64,000 nucleotides of DNA from positions 62,001 to 126,000 of the forward strand of contig CALGLE010000010.1 in the NCBI GenBank assembly GCA_937930305.1, written 5' to 3'. Below the pieces are notes generated by a model. That model was not told where the DNA came from, did no database searches, and saw nothing but the letters and a program-made list of their open reading frames with translations. This DNA is from an uncultured Granulosicoccaceae bacterium (GTDB taxonomy: Bacteria > Pseudomonadota > Gammaproteobacteria > Granulosicoccales > Granulosicoccaceae). Made by a program: the position numbers and the translations under genes. Position 1 is the stretch's first letter; each line of letters begins with the position of its first letter. Below are positions 43,984-52,716 of this stretch, in pieces.

Positions 43984-46089
43984 ATGCCAACAGAAGTAAT
44001 CGTAAATGTGGAACAAGGGGTCAGCATCCTCAGCATCAACAATCCACCGGTTAACGCTTTAGGTGTTGGTGTTCGGCAAGGTTTGTTCGATGCGCTGGAG
44101 CAAGCGGAAAACAGTCCGGACATCCACGCTATAGTAATAACGGGAGCAGGGCGAACCTTTATCGGCGGTGCCGATATTCGGGAATTTGGTAAGCCGCCTC
44201 AAGAGCCGCTATTGGGTGCGGTTTGCAATCGAATTGAAGCTTGCAAGAAACCGGTAGTCGCTGCCATAAATGGCGTGGCTTTGGGCGGCGGAATGGAGGT
44301 GGCCTTGTGTGCTCATTATCGGGTAGCGCTGGAACAGGCGCGCATGGGGTTGCCCGAAGTGAATTTGGGTTTGATGCCAGGTGCTGGTGGAACTCAACGT
44401 ACCACGAGAATAGTTGGCGCCCGAGCGGCGCTCGATTTAATACTCAGCGCTCGTCAAGTTAAACCCGATGAGTTGCTCAAGTTGGGAATTGTTGATCAGG
44501 TCTCTGAGTACAGCAGTGCCGCTGATGCGGGCTTGGCTTTCGCGCTCCACATCGAGCAACAAAAAATGGGTGTGCGTCCAACTCGGGAACGCACGGAAGG
44601 TTTGTCTAATGATGCGGATAATCGAGCCGCGTTGCTTGAAGCGCGCACTCAGCAGGAACAACGTGCAAAGCATTTATTTTCCCCTTTTCGAATTATTGAA
44701 GCGGTAGAGGCGGCATTGGATTTGCCGTTTGACGATGGCTTAGCGTTTGAGCGATCGTTGTTTACTCAATGCATGGAGTCTTCGCAACGCAAGGGGCTTA
44801 TTCACGCATTCTTCTCAGAGAGAGCGGTGGCGAAATCTCCTGAAACAAGGAACAGTAAACCCAGAACGTTAAATTCTATTGGGGTTGTGGGTGGCGGCAC
44901 TATGGGGGCCGGCATTACCGCGGCGCTGTTAGATGCCGGTTTTCCGGTTGTCATGATTGAGCGAGATCAGGAAAGCATCAATCGTGGTAAAGCGAGTGTG
45001 GATAAGATTTACGCGCGTCAGGTTGCGAAAGGTCGCATAACAGATGCGCAGAAAACCATCCTAATGGATCAGCAATTCTCCGCATCAACGCAATTTTCAG
45101 ACTTGGCTCAAGCTGACGTCATCGTTGAAGCGGTGTTTGAAGATATGGATGTAAAAAAGGCGGTTTTTGAGCAATTGGACGCCGTTGCGAAGCCTGGTGC
45201 CATACTGGCAACCAATACATCGTATTTAGACATCGATGAAATCGCTTCCAGCATTGCCAGGCCTGCAGATGTGATTGGGCTGCACTTCTTTTCTCCAGCC
45301 AATATTATGAAGCTACTAGAGATTGTGGTAGCTGAAAAAACATCACCTGATGTTGTGTCTACCGCATTTTTGTTAGCAAAGAAGTTATCCAAAGTCGCTG
45401 TGCGTGCCGGGGTCTGTGACGGTTTTATCGGCAATAGAATTCTTGGCTACTATCGGCAATGTGCTGACTACATGATGGAAGACGGCGCGTCTCCCTATGC
45501 CATTGATGAAGCGATGCGAAACTTTGGTTATCCCATGGGGCCGTATCAAGTCAGCGACTTAGCTGGTGGGGATATCGGTTGGGCCACTCGTAAACGAAAA
45601 GCTGCAACACGTGACCCGAATGCACGGTATGTGCACATTGCCGATAGAATCTGTGAGCGTGGATGGTTTGGGCAGAAAACGGGGCGTGGGTACTACTTAT
45701 ACGAAAACGGATCTCGAGTGGGAAAACCGGATCCTGACGTGGAGGCCATTATTGAGGCCACTCGTGCCGAGGCAGGCATTCAACCTCGTGAGTTTTCTGA
45801 TAAACAAATTGTTCAGCGTTATATGGCAGCAATGATTAACGAATCCACAAACGTCGTTGCCGATAAAATCGCTTTGCGCCCTCTGGACGTGGATGTGACC
45901 TTACTTTATGGCTACGGATTTCCTCGTTGGCGGGGTGGCCCGATGAAATACGCAGATGAAATCGGTCTGGATATTATTTTGAAGGATATACAAACCTTTT
46001 CTAAGGAAGATCCGTTGTTTTGGAAGCCGTCTCGGCTACTGGTTGAGCTGGTTGAACGCGGTGATACTTTTGAATCACTTAATAAATGA
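43984..46089 (+). CDS. Bifunctional enoyl-CoA hydratase / 3-hydroxyacyl-CoA dehydrogenase (FadJ/PimF type)
   Basis: This catalyses the second and third beta-oxidation steps. The 701 residues begin with a crotonase domain (about 1-190): GRTFIGGADIREF gives the oxyanion-hole region, and GGGMEVALCAHYRVA and PEVNLGLMPGAGGTQR hold the catalytic Glu positions. The NAD-binding dehydrogenase domain starts near 296 with IGVVGGGTMGAGITAALLDA. Its C-terminal part has GFIGNRILGYYRQ and a duplicated final segment ending with RWRGGPMKYAD. Gene order with the thiolase, two acyl-CoA dehydrogenases and a ligase resembles pimFABCDE of Rhodopseudomonas. It is first in the operon. Confidence 0.9.
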   Translation: MPTEVIVNVEQGVSILSINNPPVNALGVGVRQGLFDALEQAENSPDIHAIVITGAGRTFIGGADIREFGKPPQEPLLGAVCNRIEACKKPVVAAINGVALGGGMEVALCAHYRVALEQARMGLPEVNLGLMPGAGGTQRTTRIVGARAALDLILSARQVKPDELLKLGIVDQVSEYSSAADAGLAFALHIEQQKMGVRPTRERTEGLSNDADNRAALLEARTQQEQRAKHLFSPFRIIEAVEAALDLPFDDGLAFERSLFTQCMESSQRKGLIHAFFSERAVAKSPETRNSKPRTLNSIGVVGGGTMGAGITAALLDAGFPVVMIERDQESINRGKASVDKIYARQVAKGRITDAQKTILMDQQFSASTQFSDLAQADVIVEAVFEDMDVKKAVFEQLDAVAKPGAILATNTSYLDIDEIASSIARPADVIGLHFFSPANIMKLLEIVVAEKTSPDVVSTAFLLAKKLSKVAVRAGVCDGFIGNRILGYYRQCADYMMEDGASPYAIDEAMRNFGYPMGPYQVSDLAGGDIGWATRKRKAATRDPNARYVHIADRICERGWFGQKTGRGYYLYENGSRVGKPDPDVEAIIEATRAEAGIQPREFSDKQIVQRYMAAMINESTNVVADKIALRPLDVDVTLLYGYGFPRWRGGPMKYADEIGLDIILKDIQTFSKEDPLFWKPSRLLVELVERGDTFESLNK

Positions 46090-46112
46090 GCATGTTTACA
46101 GGAGCTTAATCC

Positions 46113-47294
46113 ATGCGTGAAGCCGTTATCGTGTCCACCGCGCGTACCCCCTTAACAAAAGCACATCGTGGGGAATTCAACATGACCCCGGGTGCCACGC
46201 TTACCTCATTCGCAGTAAAAGCGGCCGTTAAGCGGGCAGGCATTGACCCTTCGATCATTGAAGATGCCATTATTGGTTGCGGTTACCCTGAAGGCACCAC
46301 AGGCAGTAACATCGCACGCCAAGCGATCATTCGTTCAGAATTACCGGTGTCCATCGCGGGAACAACGATCAATCGATTCTGCTCGTCTGGCTTGCAATCC
46401 ATCGCCATGGCTGCGGGTCGAATCATTGTTGAAGGTGTGCCTGCTGCGATTGCCGGTGGTGTGGAAAGCATCTCGCACATTCGGGCGCGCACCGATGGTG
46501 ATGACAGTAAAGACCCGTGGATAGTTGAACACAAGCCCGAACTCTACATGGCGATGATTGACACGGCCGATGTGGTTGCTAAGCGCTACGGAATAACCCG
46601 TGAGGCGCAAGATAAGTTTGCTGAAAGAAGTCAGCAGCTAACAGAGGCTGCGCAAGACGCTGGACGTTTTGCTGATGAAATTATTCCTGTCACAACGACC
46701 ATGGCGGTAAAGAACAAAGAAACCGGGGAAGTGACACAGCACACTGTGACAGTTGACGCGGACACCTGTAACCGTAAAGGCACAACCTATGAAGGGCTGG
46801 CAAAGCTTGCACCGGTTATGGGGGAGGATAAGTTCATCACCGCTGGGAATGCGTCTCAACTATCAGATGGGGCCTCTGCCTGTGTGTTGATGGAGGCAAG
46901 TGTCGCCGCCAAGCAAGATGCTTCGGTGCTGGGTGCCTTTCGTGGTTTTAGTGTGGCGGGATGTGAACCCGATGAAATGGGTATCGGGCCAGTTTATGCG
47001 GTGCCTAGGTTATTAGAACGCCATGGCTTAAAGGTGGATGATATTGATCTGTGGGAATTGAATGAAGCCTTTGCATCGCAAGCGATCTATTGTCAGGACA
47101 AACTTAATATTCCTGATGAGCGATTGAACGTAAACGGAGGCGCTATTTCTATTGGTCATCCGTTTGGTATGACAGGGGCTCGCCAAGTCGGACATATTCT
47201 ACTAGAAGGTAAACGCCGCGGTGCCAAGCATGTGGTGGTCACCATGTGCATAGGTGGGGGTATGGGTGCTGCTGGATTGTTTGAGGTTTACTAA
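46113..47294 (+). CDS. Acetyl-CoA acyltransferase (thiolase)
   Basis: Thiolase cleaves 3-oxoacyl-CoA with CoA to acetyl-CoA and a shortened acyl-CoA, closing the beta-oxidation cycle. The 393 residues match the family length. The nucleophilic Cys lies in [14 protein letters not shown] near residue 90. The catalytic His is in [17 protein letters not shown] near 350 and the second Cys in [14 protein letters not shown] near the end. [11 protein letters not shown] is the conserved NEAF loop. It starts 23 bases after the bifunctional enzyme. Confidence 0.93.
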   Translation: MREAVIVSTARTPLTKAHRGEFNMTPGATLTSFAVKAAVKRAGIDPSIIEDAIIGCGYPEGTTGSNIARQAIIRSELPVSIAGTTINRFCSSGLQSIAMAAGRIIVEGVPAAIAGGVESISHIRARTDGDDSKDPWIVEHKPELYMAMIDTADVVAKRYGITREAQDKFAERSQQLTEAAQDAGRFADEIIPVTTTMAVKNKETGEVTQHTVTVDADTCNRKGTTYEGLAKLAPVMGEDKFITAGNASQLSDGASACVLMEASVAAKQDASVLGAFRGFSVAGCEPDEMGIGPVYAVPRLLERHGLKVDDIDLWELNEAFASQAIYCQDKLNIPDERLNVNGGAISIGHPFGMTGARQVGHILLEGKRRGAKHVVVTMCIGGGMGAAGLFEVY

Positions 47295-47306
47295 AAGTCA
47301 TCTTTC

Positions 47307-48464
47307 ATGGATCTAGAATTTACATCGGAAGAGATTGCTTTTAGAGCGGAAGTTCGTCGTTTTCTACAAGACAATTTGCCGGCTCACTTAGTGGCGAAGG
47401 TTAAGCATGGCATTGAGTTGAGCAAGGCAGATTCCGAACAATGGCACGCTATTCTGAACAAGCAAGGTTGGTTGGCCAACCATTGGCCAGAAGAATATGG
47501 AGGCGCAGGCTGGAGTGCAGTAAAAAAATTTATCTTTGAAGAAGAATGTTGCCGGGCCTATGCGCCTCGAGTTGTACCGTTCGGATTGAGCATGCTTGGC
47601 CCTGTGTTATTGAAGTTTGGAACCGATGCGCAAAAGAACCATTGGTTGCCTCGCATACTCAATGGAGCGGACTGGTGGTGCCAAGGCTATTCCGAACCGG
47701 GAGCTGGGTCTGATCTGGCATCACTAAAAACATCAGCAGTTCGTGAGGGGGACCATTATGTCGTCAATGGGCAAAAAACCTGGACCACCCTAGCGCAGCA
47801 CGCCAATATGATTTTTTGTCTGGTGCGTACCTCAACTGAAGGTAAACCTCAGGTTGGCATATCGTTTTTATTAATCGACATGTTGAGTCCGGGTATTGAA
47901 GTTCGTCCTATCCGAACCATCGATGGGGGCCATGAAATTAACGAAGTATTTTTTACTAATGTCAAAGTCCCCGTTGAGAACCTAGTGGGTGAAGAGAACC
48001 GGGGTTGGACTTGCGCCAAATATTTGCTCACGTACGAGCGTACCAACATTGCTGGTGTCGGCTTTTCGATGGCTAGCCTTGAAAATCTTAAACGCATCGC
48101 GGCTGAACAAAAGAAAAATGGCCAACCTTTGGTTGACGATCCTATTTTCGCCACGCAGCTTGCCAAGATTGAAATTGAACTGGAAAATATGAAAACCACC
48201 AACCTGCGGGTAATTTCAGCGGCTGATGCTGGTGGAGCGCCGGGTGCTGAAAGTTCGATGCTAAAAATTAAAGGCACAGAGATTCGTCAGCAGTTAGACC
48301 ACCTAACTCGCAGTGCAATGGGTCGAAATGCGCATCCCGCCATCGGTGCAAAGTACGCGGCCCCCGTTGCAGCGAAGTATTTTAATAATAGAAAGCTCTC
48401 CATCTTCGGTGGGTCTAATGAAATTCAAAAGAACATCATTTGTAAAATGATACTTGGACTGTAA
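47307..48464 (+). CDS. Acyl-CoA dehydrogenase, PimC-like large subunit
   Basis: This flavoprotein introduces the alpha-beta double bond in acyl-CoA. The 385 residues follow the acyl-CoA dehydrogenase plan: N-terminal helices, a middle beta domain with CQGYSEPGAGSDLASLKT and GQKTWTTLAQHAN, and a helical C-terminus. The place where medium-chain enzymes have the catalytic Glu in YEGTSxIQ reads FGGSNEIQ here, so another residue or the partner subunit may supply the base. With the following gene it looks like the two-subunit pimeloyl-CoA dehydrogenase pair. Confidence 0.85.
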   Translation: MDLEFTSEEIAFRAEVRRFLQDNLPAHLVAKVKHGIELSKADSEQWHAILNKQGWLANHWPEEYGGAGWSAVKKFIFEEECCRAYAPRVVPFGLSMLGPVLLKFGTDAQKNHWLPRILNGADWWCQGYSEPGAGSDLASLKTSAVREGDHYVVNGQKTWTTLAQHANMIFCLVRTSTEGKPQVGISFLLIDMLSPGIEVRPIRTIDGGHEINEVFFTNVKVPVENLVGEENRGWTCAKYLLTYERTNIAGVGFSMASLENLKRIAAEQKKNGQPLVDDPIFATQLAKIEIELENMKTTNLRVISAADAGGAPGAESSMLKIKGTEIRQQLDHLTRSAMGRNAHPAIGAKYAAPVAAKYFNNRKLSIFGGSNEIQKNIICKMILGL

Positions 48465-48475
48465 GGGGCGATTTC

Positions 48476-49645
48476 TTGGACTTTAATCACACCCCCGAAC
48501 GTCAGATGTTGGCCGATACTCTTAACCGATTTGTTCAAGATAAATACGACATAAACACACGCAACCAGGCAGTGGAATCCCCCGTTGGATATCAACCTGA
48601 AGTTTGGTCAGAGTTGTGTGATTTGGGTATTCTGGGTGCGCTGTTTTCTGAATCACAAGGCGGCTTCGGTGGTGACGCCTTTGATGTGGTGGTCTTGTTT
48701 GAAGCGATTGGCCGAGGGTTACTTGTAGAACCGTTTCTAGAATGTGCGTTGTTAGCCGGCGGTGCTATTGCCGAATTGGGCAATGGACAGCAGAAAAAAC
48801 GACTTCAGGAAATGATGAGTGGAGCCCAGCTGGGTGGATTTGCCCACTATGAACCCAATACGCGTTATGAACTTGAGTTAGTTGGTACTCATGCGCTGCA
48901 GCAATCGGGGAGCTGGGTGCTTAACGGTGTAAAGTCGGTTGTAAGACACGCTGAAGCGGCCGACTATTTTGTTGTCTCAGCACGCACCGGTGGCGAATAT
49001 GATAATTCACACGGAATTAGTTTGTTTGTTGTGCCAGCGGATTCATCCGGATTGATGATTGAGGGCTACAACACGTTTGATGGTGGGCGAGCTGCTGAAC
49101 TCACATTAGCTAACGTATCGGTAAATGCGAATGCGTTATTGGGAAGTCAAGATAAGGCATACGATGTTTTAGAATTAATCATCGGACGTGGTGTGCTGGC
49201 TTTATGTGCTGAGTCGCTGGGCGCGATGGAGGTGACAAAGGATTTCACCGTGGAATACCTAAAAAGTCGAAAACAATTCGGTGTGCCGATAGGTAAGTTT
49301 CAAGCACTCCAACATCGAATGGCCGAGCTATTAATCGAAATTGAGCAGGCAAGATCCTCAGTGATCAATGCCGCAGCTGCGTTCGATAAAGACCGGCTGA
49401 CAAGAGAATGCGCTCTGTCAGCGGCGAAATATACTGTGGGGCAAGTGGGGCGATGTGTGGCTGAGGAAGCGATACAGCTGCATGGAGGCATGGGAATGAC
49501 GTGGGAGTTGCCGCTAGGGCACTACGCCAAGCGATTGGTAGGCATTGATCATGAGCTCGGCGATGCTGATCATCACTTAGGGCGTTTCATCGCGCTAAGT
49601 CGTGGATCGCAGTCACAAAACTTGGCCACCGCAGATGTGGTTTGA
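48476..49645 (+). CDS. Acyl-CoA dehydrogenase, PimD-like small subunit
   Basis: The 389-residue partner of the preceding dehydrogenase starts with TTG at 48476, preceded by AAGGGGCG. The N-terminal helical domain has ETDTLNRF-like text (ADTLNRFVQDKYD) and GFGGDAFDVVVLFEAIGRG. The C-terminal domain has SRKQFGVPIGKFQALQHRMA and EEAIQLHGGMGMTWELPLGH, as in small-subunit homologues that form a heterodimer with the PimC type. It ends the catabolic enzyme block before the TRAP transporter. Confidence 0.85.
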   Translation: MDFNHTPERQMLADTLNRFVQDKYDINTRNQAVESPVGYQPEVWSELCDLGILGALFSESQGGFGGDAFDVVVLFEAIGRGLLVEPFLECALLAGGAIAELGNGQQKKRLQEMMSGAQLGGFAHYEPNTRYELELVGTHALQQSGSWVLNGVKSVVRHAEAADYFVVSARTGGEYDNSHGISLFVVPADSSGLMIEGYNTFDGGRAAELTLANVSVNANALLGSQDKAYDVLELIIGRGVLALCAESLGAMEVTKDFTVEYLKSRKQFGVPIGKFQALQHRMAELLIEIEQARSSVINAAAAFDKDRLTRECALSAAKYTVGQVGRCVAEEAIQLHGGMGMTWELPLGHYAKRLVGIDHELGDADHHLGRFIALSRGSQSQNLATADVV

Positions 49646-49738
49646 CATTACTGTTAGCACTTAAGCTATACGACGTGAATTTTGTTAACCCACGTTCTGA
49701 TGGGAAACGCTAGAACATAAAATTTAAAGGAGATCGAT

Positions 49739-50809
49739 ATGAATGCAGTACAAAATCTAATAAAAATGACTTTGCTTGGAGCTGTAGCCAGTGCCATGGT
49801 TTCTGTGGCTTATGCAGAAACGAATTTAATCAGTGGTCACTCTAATTCAGGTCGAGGCACGTTTGGTGAGGGGCTTAAGTGGTTTCATTCGGAAGTAGAG
49901 AAACGCACTAACGGTGAAATAAAGGTTGACCCTCAATGGGGTGGTGCCTTATTCAAAGCACCCGCCGCTCGTCAGTCTATTGCTGATGGCATTGCGGACA
50001 TGGGGATTTTAATTGGTGCTTACACACCGCGTGAGATGAGCGCTTATACCATCGCCGATTTACCCGTACTAGGGGCTGATCCTTGGGTTAGCATGCGCGC
50101 CACCCATGAATTAATGACGACAGAGCCAGCCATTAAAGCCAGCTTGGCTGAACAAAATTTAGTGTATATCGGTTCCTACTCTACTTCGGCGGTGCAGTTA
50201 ATTTGTAAGGGTGATCCCGTTGTAAACATTGAAGATTTAAAAGGTAAAAAGATTCGTGGTATTGGTGTGTACGGAAAAGTGTTTAAGGAGTTGGGTGCAA
50301 ATCTTGTGTCAATGAGTTACTACGAAGCGTATCAAGCGTTAGATACAGGTTTACTCGATTGTACTCAGGGTTACGGCTATTCCACCCGTTCGCTAAAGCA
50401 CTATGAGGTAGCCGATAACATAACCTTAATCAATTGGGGTCAGGTGGGTGCCTTAGGTATGTTTATGAATAAGGATTCCTTCGATCGTTTATCTCCTGAA
50501 AATCAGCAAATCTTGATGGATGTGGGGTCAGACGTGGCGGATTTTTATGGTGAAAGCCTACAGTCGGCCAACGAAGAAGCTCTAGCGGCCATGCAGGCAG
50601 GCATTGATGGAAACTCCTTGTCAGTGATCACGCTGGATGATGCGCAACGTGACGTGCTGGTGGAAAAAGGTAAAGCCTATATCTCGGATTGGGTTGAGGG
50701 GGCTAAAGAGGCTGGATTTGACGGTGAAGCCATGCTCAAACGACTTGAAGAGATCGTTGCAAAATATCAGAAACAACAAGCAGAAAACGGCTACCCCTGG
50801 GAAAGTTAA
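49739..50809 (+). CDS. dctP: TRAP transporter substrate-binding protein DctP
   Basis: This is the periplasmic solute receptor of a tripartite ATP-independent transporter. A signal peptide ends VAYA before ETNLISGH. The 356 residues have family traits: FGEGLKWFHSEVEKRTNGEI, SIADGIADMGIL, and the ligand-binding block LKGKKIRGIGVYGKVFKELG with the Arg that pairs with a substrate carboxylate. TGLLDCTQGYGYSTRSLKHY follows. An AAAGGAGAT site precedes the ATG. The neighbours indicate a carboxylic acid substrate, possibly a dicarboxylate such as pimelate. Confidence 0.9.
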   Translation: MNAVQNLIKMTLLGAVASAMVSVAYAETNLISGHSNSGRGTFGEGLKWFHSEVEKRTNGEIKVDPQWGGALFKAPAARQSIADGIADMGILIGAYTPREMSAYTIADLPVLGADPWVSMRATHELMTTEPAIKASLAEQNLVYIGSYSTSAVQLICKGDPVVNIEDLKGKKIRGIGVYGKVFKELGANLVSMSYYEAYQALDTGLLDCTQGYGYSTRSLKHYEVADNITLINWGQVGALGMFMNKDSFDRLSPENQQILMDVGSDVADFYGESLQSANEEALAAMQAGIDGNSLSVITLDDAQRDVLVEKGKAYISDWVEGAKEAGFDGEAMLKRLEEIVAKYQKQQAENGYPWES

Positions 50810-50840
50810 TATTTTTCATTAGCTTTTAGGAAGAGGCTAT

Positions 50841-51353
50841 ATGTTACGGAAACTTGAAAATCTATTATTAGCCGCTGCAGGTGTTTGTGTTGTGGCGCTG
50901 GGACTGCTCATCACAGCCACAGTGGTACTACGTTCAGTGGTGGGATGGGGCGTTCCGGATGATGTGGTGATTGCTAAAGAGTTAATGATTGGTGCCATAG
51001 TATTGCCTTTGGCTGCCGTGTCATCGGCTCGTGCGCACATTGCCATCGAGTTTCTCTACAACCGATTCGGCAAGAGAACGCAAGCCTGGTTACTTGCGTT
51101 CTCTTCGTTAATCGGGTTTCTTGCTCTGTTACCCATTGCCTACGCCGCTTGGCGAGAACTCAGTCATGTGGTTGGCGTGGGTTCCTATTTTTTTGGTGAG
51201 CTTGAATTGCCAAAGTGGCCAGGTCGATTGGCTTTTTTTATAGGCATCGCTTGTTTTGTTGTACGTATGTTGGTGCTGTTGGTTGAAGATCTTAAGGCGG
51301 CGCGTTCTCCAACTGGCGATGCCGCATCTAATTTAAACCGACCGTACAGCTGA
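50841..51353 (+). CDS. dctQ: TRAP transporter small membrane subunit DctQ
   Basis: A 170-residue inner-membrane protein with four hydrophobic helices, the small permease subunit that joins DctP and DctM. The family phrase VIAKELMIGAIVLPLAAVSS followed by ARAHIAIEFLYNRF sits in the middle of the protein; it is the DctQ signature of an H-I/V-x-V/I-E element. It lies 31 bases after dctP and 10 bases before dctM, preceded by AGGAAGAGG. Confidence 0.88.
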   Translation: MLRKLENLLLAAAGVCVVALGLLITATVVLRSVVGWGVPDDVVIAKELMIGAIVLPLAAVSSARAHIAIEFLYNRFGKRTQAWLLAFSSLIGFLALLPIAYAAWRELSHVVGVGSYFFGELELPKWPGRLAFFIGIACFVVRMLVLLVEDLKAARSPTGDAASNLNRPYS

Positions 51354-51363
51354 GAGCGGTAAA

Positions 51364-52704
51364 TTGGATCCCATTACCGTTGGCATTGTTGGCTTCAGTT
51401 GTGTGCTGCTGCTGTTAGCGATTCGAGTACCGATTGCTTTCGCCATGGCGGGTGTGGCTGTGGTTTGTACGTTTCTTTTTTACGCTATGCGCACCGGTGA
51501 CTTTCTTCCTGCTCGAGCGTTTCGCCCCACCATATCGCTCATTTACGGCAACACATTCGAGCTTATTCATTCTTATGAACTAAGCATGATTCCATTGTTC
51601 GTTTTACTGGGGCATATCGCCTTTCGCACAGGTCTAACCGGTGATATTTATGCTGCTGCTCGTTTGTGGTTAGCCCGTATACCCGGCGGTGTGGCCATGG
51701 CTTCGGTGATCGGTTGTGGGGGTTTTTCAGCTATCACCGGTTCTTCTGTGGCCTGTGCATCAGCGATGGGCCGAATCTGCACACCAGAGATGTTACGACT
51801 GGGGTACGACCCCAGGCTGGCCACATCCTCAGTCGCCGTAGGTGGAACCTTAGGGTCTTTGATACCACCCAGCGTGTTGTTCATCATCTATGGCATCTTC
51901 ACAGAAACATCCATCAATAATCTGTTTTTAGCGGGTGTACTGCCTGGACTATTGAGTCTGGCTGGTTTTTTAATTGTGATTTATCTTTGGGTGCGAATTG
52001 ATCCTAAAGCAGGTCCTGCTCCAAAAGAACAAACCATTGCATCAGAACGCTGGCAAATGCTGATTCGAACTTGGCCAGCTGCGGTTTTATTTTCCATCAT
52101 CATTGGTGGTATTTATGGGGGTGTTTTCACAGCCACTGAAGCGGCTGCTATCTCCTGTTCGGTTACGGTATTTATCAGTGTTATTCGTAAAGCGTTGTCT
52201 TGGGCTGACTTTATTGGGTCGGTACGTGAAACCTGTATTCAAACCTCTCAAATATTTATCATCGCAGCGGGTGCCAAAATGTTCGTCGGTTTCGTGGCGT
52301 TAACGGGTATGGCGCCTTTGTTGGTTAGCTTGGTTGATCCAAGTGAAACTTCCGTTTGGCTCTTCTTGCTGTCGCTGGTGGGCATCTACATTGTCTTAGG
52401 CATGTTTTTAGATCCTCTGGGCATTATGGTTTTAACATTGCCATTCACTGTGCCCATGATTGAAGCTTACGGACTTAATATTATTTGGTTCGGTGTGGTA
52501 GTCGTAAAATTATTAGAAATCGGTTTAATCACTCCTCCTGTCGGGCTGAATGTATTCGTGATTGGTAATGTTATTGATGGAAAAGTAGGGATCCATAAAA
52601 TATTCGCTGGAGTTTCCCGGTTTTTAGTGATGGATATCATTGTGCTGGCACTCATTGTTATTTTTCCATTGATCTCCCTCCTGCTGCCAACCACCATGCG
52701 ATAA
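51364..52704 (+). CDS. dctM: TRAP transporter large membrane subunit DctM
   Basis: The 446-residue large permease with about 12 hydrophobic helices imports the substrate by sodium symport. It starts with TTG at 51364 and the usual opening GIVGFSCVLLLLAIRVPIAF. Signatures are SGGFSAITGSSVAC-like text (GGFSAITGSSVACASAMGR), GGTLGSLIPPSVLFIIYG and the late ITPPVGLNVFVIGNV. It completes a dctPQM set placed inside the beta-oxidation cluster. Confidence 0.92.
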   Translation: MDPITVGIVGFSCVLLLLAIRVPIAFAMAGVAVVCTFLFYAMRTGDFLPARAFRPTISLIYGNTFELIHSYELSMIPLFVLLGHIAFRTGLTGDIYAAARLWLARIPGGVAMASVIGCGGFSAITGSSVACASAMGRICTPEMLRLGYDPRLATSSVAVGGTLGSLIPPSVLFIIYGIFTETSINNLFLAGVLPGLLSLAGFLIVIYLWVRIDPKAGPAPKEQTIASERWQMLIRTWPAAVLFSIIIGGIYGGVFTATEAAAISCSVTVFISVIRKALSWADFIGSVRETCIQTSQIFIIAAGAKMFVGFVALTGMAPLLVSLVDPSETSVWLFLLSLVGIYIVLGMFLDPLGIMVLTLPFTVPMIEAYGLNIIWFGVVVVKLLEIGLITPPVGLNVFVIGNVIDGKVGIHKIFAGVSRFLVMDIIVLALIVIFPLISLLLPTTMR

Positions 52705-52716
52705 CATAGAGCATTT

